The position numbers and the translations under genes are program-made. Source: VRUE01 sp036266075 (lineage in GTDB: Bacteria; Actinomycetota; Thermoleophilia; Solirubrobacterales; 70-9). From it: DNA of 64,000 nt. Location of the stretch: positions 45,144 through 109,143 of the forward strand of contig DATANV010000001.1 of NCBI GenBank assembly GCA_036266075.1, written 5' to 3'. This document shows positions 29,346-37,096 of the stretch, one piece after another. Position 1 is the first letter of the stretch; every line of letters begins with the position of its first letter. A model generated the notes under the pieces. The model had not been told where the DNA came from and did no database searches. It worked only from the letters and a program-made list of their open reading frames with translations.

Positions 29346-29672
29346 GTGAATTGGGAGCTACTGGCCCGTTCGAATACCCACCCCCTGCGAGTGTCAATCA
29401 TGGAAGTGCTGAGCCTCGACGACGGCGCTCGGACACTGTCGCCCAAGGAGCTCAGCCAGGAGCTGCAGGCGCCACTCAGCACCGTCAACTACCACGTCAC
29501 CGAGCTGCGGCGCGCCGGCCTGCTGGAAATCGTCGGCGAAGAGCAGGTCCGCGGCGCGATCGAGCACTTCTATCGCGCGACGGATGGCGGCAAGCGCCGG
29601 AAGAGCCGCAAGCGGACGACGGGTCTCGAACCCGCGACCTCGAGCTTGGGAAGCTCGCGCTCTACCAGCTGA
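29346..29672 (+). CDS. Small winged-helix (ArsR-like) DNA-binding protein
   Basis: 108 codons from GTG 29346, with GAGG 7 nt upstream. Residues 1-80 form a winged helix: THPLRVSIMEVLSLDDG, SPKELSQELQAPLSTVNYHVTELRRAGLLEIV and a wing ending AIEHFYRAT. The last 20 codons are read antisense through tRNA-Gly (TTGLEPATSSLGSSRSTS), a tail well known as an artefact of tRNA-overlapping reading frames. The functional protein may end near residue 88 in effect. Divergent from the large secreted protein and a candidate regulator of it. Confidence 0.72.
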   Translation: MNWELLARSNTHPLRVSIMEVLSLDDGARTLSPKELSQELQAPLSTVNYHVTELRRAGLLEIVGEEQVRGAIEHFYRATDGGKRRKSRKRTTGLEPATSSLGSSRSTS

Positions 29673-29683
29673 GCTACGTCCGC
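29611..29683 (-). tRNA. tRNA-Gly (anticodon CCC)
   Basis: Acceptor GCGGACG pairs with CGTCCGC; D-arm GCTCAGCTGGTAGAGC; anticodon stem CGAGC/GCTCG encloses TTCCCAA, anticodon CCC; T-arm CGGGTTCGAGACCCG. Discriminator U; CCA not encoded. It overlaps the 3' end of the HTH gene on the other strand by 62 bp. Confidence 0.95.
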
Positions 29684-29739
29684 GCGACAGCGATTCTAAG
29701 GGCAGCCAGGAAGGCGGCGAGGACTAACCTTCGCCGGCA

Positions 29740-30261
29740 GTGAGCGCCCGCGCCCTCGCCGCCTTCCTCGCCGTGCTGGCCGTGATCGGCCTGCTCGCCT
29801 TTGGCCTGCTGAGCAAGGGCGAGGCGAGGATCGCCGTCGGCGACCCTGTGCCCGACCGCGCCCTGCCCGTGCTGGCCGGACAGGGCGAAGGATCGATCGC
29901 CGATTACCGTGGCAAGTGGGTGCTGGTCAACCTCTGGGCCTCGTGGTGCGTCCCCTGTCGCCAGGAGGCGCCGGTGCTCGACCGCTTCGCCCGCCGCCAT
30001 CGTGGCGGCGGCGTGCGTGTGCTCGGCATCAACGTGCAGGACAACAGCGACGACGCGCTGCGCTTCATACGCGAATACGACGTGGCCTACCCGCAGCTGC
30101 GTTCCGTTGGCGACGAGCGCAGCGAAGCGTTCGGCTCGACCGGCGTGCCGGAGAACTTCCTGGTCGACCCGCACGGTCGCCTGGCGCTGATCTGGCGCGG
30201 CCCCGTCGACCAGAGCTTCCTCGAAAAAGAGGTCGAGCCGATCGTCGAGGGACGCCAATGA
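29740..30261 (+). CDS. ccmG: Thiol-disulfide reductase CcmG/ResA type
   Basis: 173 residues: an N-terminal anchor (5-24), then a thioredoxin fold with the active site WCVPC (69-73), the central GVRVLGINVQDN insertion and the cis-Pro in STGVPENFLVD, typical of CcmG/DsbE and ResA. It keeps apocytochrome haem-binding cysteines reduced. The stop codon overlaps the ccmH start (ATGA). It belongs functionally with ccmE-ccmF at 21.5-24.3 kb although 5.4 kb lie between. Confidence 0.9.
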   Translation: MSARALAAFLAVLAVIGLLAFGLLSKGEARIAVGDPVPDRALPVLAGQGEGSIADYRGKWVLVNLWASWCVPCRQEAPVLDRFARRHRGGGVRVLGINVQDNSDDALRFIREYDVAYPQLRSVGDERSEAFGSTGVPENFLVDPHGRLALIWRGPVDQSFLEKEVEPIVEGRQ

Positions 30262-30764
30262 GCCGGCTTGTCGACTTTCTGTCGCTATGCGGAACAAAGT
30301 CGACACGACAGCGGCTGCTCTGGCTGGCACCGCTGGTGCTGGCCCTCCTGCTCGCCGCACCAGCCTCCTTCGCCGCGTCGCAGGCCAGCCTGCCGGACAT
30401 CGAAGACGAGGTGATGTGCCCGATCTGCGGGACCTTGCTGCAGCTGGCCGAATCGCCGCAGGCGCAGCGCGAGCGCGCCTTCGTGCGGCGCCAGATCGCC
30501 GCCGGCAAGGACAAGGCGGAAGTCAAGGATGCGCTGGTCGCCGAGTACGGGCGCGACGTCCTCGCCCTGCCGGAGGGCTCCGGCTTCGACCTCTCCGCCT
30601 ACCTGGTACCGGCGGTCGCCTTCATCGTCGCGGTGCTCGCCCTGGCCCTCGGCGTGGCCCGCTGGCGGCGCGGCGGCTCGGGACCCTCTTCGCCACCAAC
30701 CGCGGGCCCAAGCGACGAAGACGCCCGCCGCCTCGAAGACGACCTCGCCCACTACGACCTCTGA
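30258..30764 (+). CDS. ccmH: Cytochrome c maturation protein CcmH
   Basis: 168 residues. N-terminal signal anchor (about 20-40), the redox motif CPIC (54-57) in EVMCPICGTLLQLAESPQAQRER, the helical bundle with FVRRQIAAGKDKAEVKDALVAEYG, GSGFDLSAYLVP and a second membrane helix. Classical CcmH has LRCxxCQ; MCPICG is the form common in actinobacteria and related phyla. The C-terminus is short and acidic, lacking a TPR part. Translation coupled to ccmG by an ATGA overlap. Converges with the gene ending at 30802. Confidence 0.92.
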   Translation: MSRLVDFLSLCGTKSTRQRLLWLAPLVLALLLAAPASFAASQASLPDIEDEVMCPICGTLLQLAESPQAQRERAFVRRQIAAGKDKAEVKDALVAEYGRDVLALPEGSGFDLSAYLVPAVAFIVAVLALALGVARWRRGGSGPSSPPTAGPSDEDARRLEDDLAHYDL

Positions 30765-30801
30765 GCAAAGGGACCGAACCGCCGGCTCGGCGCCCAGCCC
30801 G

Positions 30802-31428
30802 TCAACCTTGGACGACGAGCCCTGTTGCCGGGATCGGCAACTCGGGCGGCGAAGCCCCCCGCTCGGCCCAGGCAAGGACCGCGTCGACTGCGGCACCGAG
30901 CGCGGTGAAAACGACCTCGCCGGCATCCGCCGGAGGGGCGTCGATCACCACCAGCTCATAGGACTCGCGCAGCCTCCGCAGGACGTGGCCGAAGCGCTCG
31001 GAGTCGAGCAGGGCGGCCGCTTCGTCGCTCGAGCGGCCGGCGACGACGCAGACCAGCGCGTCGCTCGCTCCGGCCGAGCCCGGGCCGGCGAGGACGACCG
31101 GCCGGAGGATGTCCTGCGAGCGAGCCTCACCCCGCAGGTACTCGTGCAGGCCCGGCGCGTGTGACAACCCCAGCGCATCGGCGAGCGCCGGTCGAGAGAG
31201 ATCGCACTCGAGCAGCGCCACCCTGCCGCCAGCCGCCGTGGCGGCGGTCGCCAGGCCGACGGCGCCGGCCGGCCTGCCAGCCGCCTCCCCCGCAACCAGC
31301 ACAGCGCGGGCATCGCCCAGCGCGTCCAGCAGGTCGGCGTAGGCCACGAGGTCGGCGCGGCGCAGCGTCCCCGGCCTCAACCTCAACTCGGACGAGGCCG
31401 GCGCCGGGATCTCGGCCAGGACCTTCAC
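30802..31428 (-). CDS. P-loop ATPase-like protein (CpsD/ParA fold) lacking the Walker lysine
   Basis: 208 residues. The sequence follows the layout of BY-kinase or MinD/ParA folds: a strand and loop at ARAVLVAGEAAGRPAGAVGLA, the A' region GRVALLECDLSRPALADALGL with the PGLHEYLRGE that in CpsD follows it, and a Walker B strand ELVVIDAPPAD. The Walker A loop has no lysine and no GKT/GKS, so ATP hydrolysis is doubtful. The GTG start overlaps the argS stop codon (GTGA), so it is translationally coupled to argS, an unexpected partner. Possibly a degenerate regulator of polysaccharide synthesis. Confidence 0.7.
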   Translation of the reverse strand: MKVLAEIPAPASSELRLRPGTLRRADLVAYADLLDALGDARAVLVAGEAAGRPAGAVGLATAATAAGGRVALLECDLSRPALADALGLSHAPGLHEYLRGEARSQDILRPVVLAGPGSAGASDALVCVVAGRSSDEAAALLDSERFGHVLRRLRESYELVVIDAPPADAGEVVFTALGAAVDAVLAWAERGASPPELPIPATGLVVQG

Positions 31429-33059
31429 ATCCGCTCGGGGGCGGAGATGCCGAGCAGGCCGAGTGCATCGGCGATCGTCCGCTTGGTCAAGAGACAGAGG
31501 CCGAGCCGCGAGCGCTCGACACCCTCGCCCTCGGCTCCCACCACCTGGCAATCGCGATAGAAGGCGTGGAAGTCCGCGGCGACCGCGGTCGCGTAGGCAC
31601 ATATCCGGTGCGGTGCGCGACGCGCCGCCGCCTCCCTCACCTCGGCCGGGAATTCGAGCAGACGCTTGACCAGATCGCGCTCGGCAGACTCGAGCGCGGT
31701 CCCCGGAGTCGGCGCGCCGGCCTCCCCCGACTCCCCCCCGGCTTTGCGCAGGATGCTGGCGATCCGCGCGTGCGCGTACTGCACGTAGTAGACCGGGTTG
31801 TCGGCGGACTCACGGCGGGCCAGCTCGAGATCGAGGTCGACGGTCGTGTCGTGGCTGCGCCAGAGCATGAACCAGCGCGCCGCATCGACGCCGATGTCGT
31901 CGATCAGCTCGTCGAGCGAGACGAAGTCGCCGCTGCGCTTCGACATCTGCGCCCGCTCGCCGGATTCGACGATGTGGACGAGGCGCATGATCCGCGCCTC
32001 GAGCCGGTCCGGGTCGGTGCCGAGCGCGGCCAGCGCGGCGCGCAGTCGCGGCGCGTAGCCGTGGTGGTCGGCGCCGAGCACGTTGATCAGCTGCTCGAAG
32101 CCGCGGTCCAGCTTGTCGCGGTGATACGCGACGTCCGCGGCCAGGTAGGTCGGCTCGCCGTCGGCGCGGACCAGCACGCGGTCCTTGTCGTCGCCGAAGG
32201 AGGAGCTGCGCAGCCAGAGAGCGCCTTCGCTGCGGTAGGTATGGCCGCGGCGCTCCAGCTGCTCGAGCGCCGCCTCGACCTCGCCGCTGGCATACAGCTC
32301 GCGCTCGGAGACCCAACTGTCGAAGCGAACCCCGAAGCGCTCGAGCGTTGCCTGGACGTCCTTCAGCACCAGCTCGACCGCGGCGGCACCCAGCGCGGCG
32401 GAATCGCCGGGGTCGACCCCCTCGGCCGCCAGACGCCCGCCCAGCGCGGCGATGTAGGGACCTTTGTAGCCGTCCTCCGGCGGCTCGCCGCCGGTCATCT
32501 GGGCAGCGACGGAGGCGGCGAAGCGCTGGATCTGCCCGCCCGCGTCGTTGACGTAGTACTCCCGCTCGACCGTGTGCCCGACTGCCTCGAGGAGGCGCAC
32601 TAGCGCGTCGCCGTAGGCGGCGTGGCGGCCGCCGCCGACGTGCAATGGGCCGGTCGGGTTGGCGGAGACGAACTCGACCAGGATCCGCTCCGGCGAGGCG
32701 GTGGGTGCCGGGCCGAGGCTCGCGCCAAGCTCCCCCAGCCGGGCCATCGCCCGCCGGTACCACTCGTCGGAAAGAAAGAGGTTGACGAAGCCCGGACCGG
32801 CGACCTCGACCCGGTCGAGGTCGCCGTCGGCGCTCAGCTCGCGCTCCAGCTCGGCGCCGAGCCGGGCGGCGACGTCGCGCGGAGCTTCGCCCAGCGGCGC
32901 CGCGAGCAGCATCGCGGCGTTGGAGCTGTAGTCGCCCAGCTCCGGCTTCGGCGGTCGGTCGAGCGTCGGCTCGGGGCCGGTCGGCTCGCCGCCCCGGAGG
33001 GCGCGGGCGGCGCGCTCGACGGCGGAGCGCAGCTCGGCGATCGAGTCTGTCCCGGTCAC
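31425..33059 (-). CDS. argS: Arginyl-tRNA synthetase
   Basis: 544 residues, class I synthetase. The additional N-terminal domain is followed by the HIGH-like site ANPTGPLHVGGGRHAAYGD, VNDAGGQIQRF, the KMSKS-like loop AQMSKRSGDFVSL and an anticodon-binding helical domain from about 430 with YVQYAHARIASI. The GTG start at 33059 is supported by a -10 box TACGAT ending 6 nt upstream (leaderless); the longer open frame runs into the divergent phosphoesterase gene. Confidence 0.96.
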   Translation of the reverse strand: MTGTDSIAELRSAVERAARALRGGEPTGPEPTLDRPPKPELGDYSSNAAMLLAAPLGEAPRDVAARLGAELERELSADGDLDRVEVAGPGFVNLFLSDEWYRRAMARLGELGASLGPAPTASPERILVEFVSANPTGPLHVGGGRHAAYGDALVRLLEAVGHTVEREYYVNDAGGQIQRFAASVAAQMTGGEPPEDGYKGPYIAALGGRLAAEGVDPGDSAALGAAAVELVLKDVQATLERFGVRFDSWVSERELYASGEVEAALEQLERRGHTYRSEGALWLRSSSFGDDKDRVLVRADGEPTYLAADVAYHRDKLDRGFEQLINVLGADHHGYAPRLRAALAALGTDPDRLEARIMRLVHIVESGERAQMSKRSGDFVSLDELIDDIGVDAARWFMLWRSHDTTVDLDLELARRESADNPVYYVQYAHARIASILRKAGGESGEAGAPTPGTALESAERDLVKRLLEFPAEVREAAARRAPHRICAYATAVAADFHAFYRDCQVVGAEGEGVERSRLGLCLLTKRTIADALGLLGISAPERM

Positions 33060-33105
33060 GGCCTCATCGTATGGACCGCGCCGCCGCCCGGGTACGCTGG
33101 CCGCC

Positions 33106-33843
33106 GTGCGGCTCGCGGCGATCAGCGACATCCACGCCAACCTGCCCGCCCTCTCGGCGGTGCTGGCGGCGATCGAGGCGACGGGTGTCGAGGAGGTGTG
33201 GTGCCTGGGCGACGTCGTCGGCTACGGAGCCGACCCAGACGCCTGCGCCGACCTCGTGCGCGAGGCCTGTGCGATCTGCCTGGTCGGCAACCATGACCTG
33301 GCGGTCCTCGGCGGCCTCGACATCGCCTCCTTCTCCGAGGCCGCGGCGGCAGCGGTTGCCTGGACGCGCGAGCACGTCGCCGAGCGGACGCTGACGATGC
33401 TGCGCGCGCTGCAGCCGATCGGCCATAGAGAGGAGATCGGTCTCTTCCATGCCTCGCCGCGCGACCCGGTCTGGGAGTACGTCCTCTCGGCCGAGCAGGC
33501 CGACGCCTGCCTGGACGCGCAGCAGGAGCGCGTCGGCCTGATCGGCCACTCGCACGTCTCGCTGTTCTTCGAGCGACCCGAGGCGGCGCCGGGCGAGATC
33601 CGCGGAGCCCAAACCGGCGATGGCACCCTGCTCGACTTCGCCGCCGGCCGCTGGCTGCTGAACCCCGGCAGCGTCGGTCAACCACGCGACGGCGACCCGC
33701 GCGCCGCCTGGTTGGAGGTCGATACCGAGGCGCAGACGGCACACTTCCACCGAGTCGCATACGACGTCGAGCGGGCCGCCGCGGCTATCGCCGCCGCCGG
33801 TCTTCCGCGACGCCTCGGCGAACGCCTCCGAGCCGGCCAATGA
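33106..33843 (+). CDS. Calcineurin-like metallophosphoesterase
   Basis: 245 residues. All metal-binding blocks are present: SDIHANLPAL (D-x-H), CLGDVVGYG (GDxxxxG), VGNHDLAV (GNHD), GHSHV (GHxH) and the VNPGSVGQPRDGD-like LLNPGSVGQPRDGDPRA. The pattern resembles the YfcE/diadenosine-tetraphosphatase-like branch found widely in actinobacteria. Substrate unknown. GTG start with TACGCT (33093-33098) ending 7 nt before it: leaderless. Divergent from argS with only 46 bp shared promoter space. Confidence 0.9.
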   Translation: MRLAAISDIHANLPALSAVLAAIEATGVEEVWCLGDVVGYGADPDACADLVREACAICLVGNHDLAVLGGLDIASFSEAAAAAVAWTREHVAERTLTMLRALQPIGHREEIGLFHASPRDPVWEYVLSAEQADACLDAQQERVGLIGHSHVSLFFERPEAAPGEIRGAQTGDGTLLDFAAGRWLLNPGSVGQPRDGDPRAAWLEVDTEAQTAHFHRVAYDVERAAAAIAAAGLPRRLGERLRAGQ

Positions 33844-33898
33844 GCCAGCAGTTGCAGGCAAAATCCGCCCCTCGGGTCGTTCTCTAGACTCGCCCCGG

Positions 33899-34507
33899 AT
33901 GCCTCGCTCACCCGCATCGCTGCTCGCCCTCGCGCTCGGTGCCGCCGCCATGGCTGCCGTCGGCGGCTGCGGAGGCCAAGACGCCAAGCTGCTGCCCGGC
34001 GAGACCGCGCGGGAGATCACCGCCAACCTCGAAACGGTCAAGCAGCTGAGCGACGAAGGCGACTGCGTGGGCGCCGAAAGCGCCGCCGAACAGGTCACCA
34101 CCCAGATCGAAGAGCTCGGCGGCGTCGACTCTAAGCTCAAGGAAGCTCTGCGCGACGGTGCCGAACGGCTCGAGGAAGTGATCGCCGAATGCGAAGAGAC
34201 GGGCAGCGAAGCGATCGCCCCCGCCGAGGTGCCGGAAGAGGCCGAACCGGAGGAAAAGCCCTCGAAGGCAGAAAAGAAAGCCGAGAAGGAAAGGGCCAAG
34301 CAGGAAAAGGAGGCGGAAGCGGTGCCCCCCGCCAAACCCGAAGAAGCCGAAGGCTCTCCGCAGCTGCCACCCCAGGCGAAAGGGGAAGGCAAAGGCCTCG
34401 AAGAAGGCGATGCCGGTCCGCCGGAAACCGGCGGCGAAGAAGGGGCTCCCAGCGAAGCCCCCTCCGGCGGAGTCGGGCCGGGCAGCGCCGTCGGGGAAGG
34501 CGAATGA
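33899..34507 (+). CDS. Lipoprotein with charged Glu/Lys/Pro-rich tail
   Basis: 202 residues. A lipoprotein signal peptide ends in AAVGGCGG (lipobox, Cys24). A helical region (about 30-100) with paired cysteines (GDCVGAES, AECEETG) is followed by a low-complexity, highly charged tail rich in Glu, Lys and Pro. The ATG follows a TAGACT box by 8 nt (leaderless). Its stop codon overlaps the kinase start (ATGA), which suggests the two products work together, perhaps with the lipoprotein as a wall-side sensor or as a substrate of signalling (inference). Confidence 0.8.
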   Translation: MPRSPASLLALALGAAAMAAVGGCGGQDAKLLPGETAREITANLETVKQLSDEGDCVGAESAAEQVTTQIEELGGVDSKLKEALRDGAERLEEVIAECEETGSEAIAPAEVPEEAEPEEKPSKAEKKAEKERAKQEKEAEAVPPAKPEEAEGSPQLPPQAKGEGKGLEEGDAGPPETGGEEGAPSEAPSGGVGPGSAVGEGE

Positions 34508-35727
34508 TGGAGACCGGGACGCTCTCCGGGCGATACGAGCTGGGCGACCGCCTCGGCTCGGGCGGGATGTCGAACGTCTACCGGGCGACCGACCGGATCC
34601 TCGAGCGCACGGTGGCGGTGAAGATCCTCGCCGAGCACCTCTCAGACGACGAGCGCTTCGTCGCTCGCTTCCGCCGCGAGGCGCTGGCGGTGGCGAAGCT
34701 GATCCACCCCAACATCGTCCAGGTCTACGACACCGGCCTCGACGAGGGGCGCCACTACATCGTCATGGAGTACGTCGAGGGCCGCTCCGGCGCCCAGATC
34801 CTGCAGCGGCAGGGGCCGCTCGACCCCGACACTGCGGCCGAGGCCGGCATCCAGGCCTGCGCCGGCCTCGACTACGCCCACCGGCGCGGGATCATCCACC
34901 GCGACGTCAAGCCCGGCAACCTGATGGTCGTCGGCGGTCCGGTCGGCGGCGGGCCGATGACGGTCAAACTGACCGACTTCGGCATCGCCCGGGCCATCGA
35001 ACAGACGCGCATCACCCAGGTCGGCTCGGTGGTCGGCACCGCCGCCTACCTGGCGCCCGAGCAGGTACGCGGCGAGGAGGCGACGCCAGCGACCGACGTC
35101 TACGCCCTCGGCGTCGTCCTCTACCAGTTCCTCACCGGCCGACTGCCCTACGAGGGCTCGAGCCTGGCCGAGCTGGCGGTGCGCCAGCAGAACGAGCGGC
35201 CGCTGCCGCCCACCACCTACAACGACGAGGTGCCGGAGCCGCTCGGCGCCGCCGTCCTGCGAGCGCTCGAAGGCGATACCTCGCGCCGCTACGCCAGCGC
35301 CGACGAGCTGGCCGGCGGCCTGCAGCTCGGCCTGCAGGGTGAGGATGTGACCCTGCCGGAGGACGGGACCGGGCCGACCCGCGTCCTCGGCGGCGAGACG
35401 GCCACCCGCCGTCTGGATCAGACCGAGCGGACCGAGTTTCGCCCAGCTTCCCCAAGCCGCCGGCCAGCGCCACGAGTGCCACAGCCTCCGGTTGCACCTC
35501 CCCCGGCCCCAGCTGCGCCTTCGCCCGCCAAGCGCAGTGCCTTCTCCCGCGTCGCCCGCTTTGTCCTCGCAGCAGTAGCCCTGGTTCTGATCGCCGCTGC
35601 CGTAGCCACTGCAGTGATCGTCGCCACCGACCAGGCAACGGGCGTCCGAGCAACCGAAGTGGCAGGAGACACGGTCGACAAGGTGGTCGAAGAAGTCAAG
35701 GAGCTCGTCAAAAAGAACACCGAATAG
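34504..35727 (+). CDS. Membrane-anchored Ser/Thr protein kinase
   Basis: 407 residues, Hanks-type kinase. Glycine loop LGSGGMSNVY (17-26), Lys40 in VAVKIL, Glu59, catalytic HRDVKPGN (132-139), DFG (158-160), APE (184-186). The juxtamembrane region (about 280-340) is rich in Pro, Ala, Thr and Arg; one membrane helix (about 350-375) is followed by a short extracellular tail of about 35 residues with no PASTA or other sensor domain. Start ATG 34504 overlaps the lipoprotein stop; ATG 34507 is the alternative. A missing sensor domain fits the idea that the lipoprotein supplies it. Confidence 0.93.
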   Translation: MMETGTLSGRYELGDRLGSGGMSNVYRATDRILERTVAVKILAEHLSDDERFVARFRREALAVAKLIHPNIVQVYDTGLDEGRHYIVMEYVEGRSGAQILQRQGPLDPDTAAEAGIQACAGLDYAHRRGIIHRDVKPGNLMVVGGPVGGGPMTVKLTDFGIARAIEQTRITQVGSVVGTAAYLAPEQVRGEEATPATDVYALGVVLYQFLTGRLPYEGSSLAELAVRQQNERPLPPTTYNDEVPEPLGAAVLRALEGDTSRRYASADELAGGLQLGLQGEDVTLPEDGTGPTRVLGGETATRRLDQTERTEFRPASPSRRPAPRVPQPPVAPPPAPAAPSPAKRSAFSRVARFVLAAVALVLIAAAVATAVIVATDQATGVRATEVAGDTVDKVVEEVKELVKKNTE

Positions 35728-35741
35728 CGGCGAGGCGTGGG

Positions 35742-35848
35742 GAGAGGACCTTGCTGGGTTTTTCGCGCCTGGCGCGCTGCCGCTCTCGCTGAGTGATCTG
35801 TGCGAAAACAGGACGCCGCTGCGCGCAGGACACCCCCAGGGTCCTCTC
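35742..35848. repeat. Palindromic element A3 (conserved-core family)
   Basis: Outer arms GAGAGGACC (35742-35750) and GGTCCTCTC (35840-35848), extended inward by CTGGG/CCCAG after a bulge. The core carries TTTTTCGC (35759-35766), CTCTCGCTGA (35783-35792), GCGAAAA (35802-35808) and GGACGCC, nearly as in A1. It lies between the kinase (plus) and tgt (minus), which ends 2 bp after it. Confidence 0.83.
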
Positions 35849-35849
35849 T

Positions 35850-37049
35850 TCAGGCTTCCCAGGGGGCGGTGCCCGCAAGGACCGCTGTGGAATAGCTGGC
35901 GAAGGTTCCGGCGGTGACGGCAGTGCGAGCGTGGGTCATCAGCTGGTGCAGGTAGGTCAGGTTGTGGAGGCAGAGGAGGCGGACGGCGGTCAGCTCTTCG
36001 GCTCGGGAGAGGTAGCTGAGGTAGTCGCGGTCGTGGTGCTGGCAGGCAGCGCAGGGGCAGCCTTGGGCGATCGGGGTGCGATCTCCCTGCCAGTCCTTGC
36101 GCAAGTCGAGGCGGAAGCGGTTGGTTGGATCAGGGACCAGGGCGGTGCCGTGGCGGGCGAGGCGGGTGGGGATCGCACAGTCGAAGACGTCGAGGCCAAG
36201 GGCGATGCCGACGAGCAGGTCGTCGACGTCGCCGATGCCGAGCAGGTGCTTCGGCGCCGCCTCCGGCAGCAGCGGTGCGGTCAGCCCCAGGACGCCGCGC
36301 ATCTCCTGCTTGTCGCGCCCGAGCGTGCCGCCGATCGCGATCCCGTCGACACCCGCCTCGGAGACCGCCTCGGCCGACTCGCGCCGCAGGTCCTCGTGGA
36401 CGCCGCCCTGGACGATGCCGAAGACGGCCTGGCGGTCGGGACCGTGCTCTCCATGCCAGGCGAGGCAGCGCCCGAGCCAGCGGTGCGTCCGCTCCATCGA
36501 GCGAGCGGTGTACTCGCGGTCGGCGTGGTAGGGCGTGCACTCGTCAAAGGCCAAGGCGATGTCCGACCCCAGCTTGGCCTGAACCTCCATCGAGATCTCG
36601 GGCGAGAGGAACAGCGAGCTGCCGTCCTTGTAGGAGCGGAAGCGGACCCCCTCCTCGCCGATCGAGACGACAGAGCCGCGCTCGCCGCCGGGCCGCCCCT
36701 TCCCCTTGACCTCGTCGGCGACGCCGCCGTGCGCCAGCGAGAACACCTGGAACCCCCCGGAGTCCGTGATCGACGCCCGCTCCCAGCCCATGAACCCGTG
36801 CAGCCCTCCGGCAGCGGCGATCCGATCGGGCCCCGGCGAGACGAACAGGTGGTACGTGTTGCCGAGGATCAACCCGTAACCCAGCTGGGCGACCTCGCTC
36901 GACTCCAACCCGCGCACCGTCGCCTTGGTGGCCAGCGGGATGAAGGCGGGCGTCTCGACCGGCCCGTGGGCGGTATGCAGCATGCCCGCCCGGGCCGCCC
37001 CGTCGCGGGCCTCGATCTCAAACCTCAGCCTTTCGGGCTCAACCCTCAT
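35850..37049 (-). CDS. tgt: tRNA-guanine transglycosylase
   Basis: 399 residues. Exchanges guanine-34 of certain tRNAs for a 7-deazaguanine base. TIM-barrel signatures: MLHTAHGPVETPAFIPLATKATV, GNTYHLFVSPG, ITDSGGFQVFSL with the catalytic Asp, FDECTPY, GIVQGGVHEDLR and the second Asp region KHLLGIGDVDDLL, DVFDCAIPTR. Zinc ligands are in CPCAACQHH and a later His. It has the length of the bacterial queuosine enzyme. No other queuosine genes are in the window. It follows gpmI after a stem-loop. Confidence 0.95.
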   Translation of the reverse strand: MRVEPERLRFEIEARDGAARAGMLHTAHGPVETPAFIPLATKATVRGLESSEVAQLGYGLILGNTYHLFVSPGPDRIAAAGGLHGFMGWERASITDSGGFQVFSLAHGGVADEVKGKGRPGGERGSVVSIGEEGVRFRSYKDGSSLFLSPEISMEVQAKLGSDIALAFDECTPYHADREYTARSMERTHRWLGRCLAWHGEHGPDRQAVFGIVQGGVHEDLRRESAEAVSEAGVDGIAIGGTLGRDKQEMRGVLGLTAPLLPEAAPKHLLGIGDVDDLLVGIALGLDVFDCAIPTRLARHGTALVPDPTNRFRLDLRKDWQGDRTPIAQGCPCAACQHHDRDYLSYLSRAEELTAVRLLCLHNLTYLHQLMTHARTAVTAGTFASYSTAVLAGTAPWEA

Positions 37050-37056
37050 TTGCCGT

Positions 37057-37096
37057 ATCCGACTTAGACCCCACTATGGGGTGGTCAAAGTCGGAT
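37057..37096. terminator. Nested stem-loop between gpmI and tgt
   Basis: ATCCGACTT (37057-37065) and AAGTCGGAT (37088-37096) form the outer stem; ACCCCA-CTA-TGGGGT (37068-37082) a perfect inner stem with a 3-nt loop. The loop CTA is the complement of the gpmI stop codon. The apical CCCACTATGG is shared with the stem-loop at 1652-1703. It probably terminates or attenuates the glycolytic operon before tgt. Confidence 0.6.
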
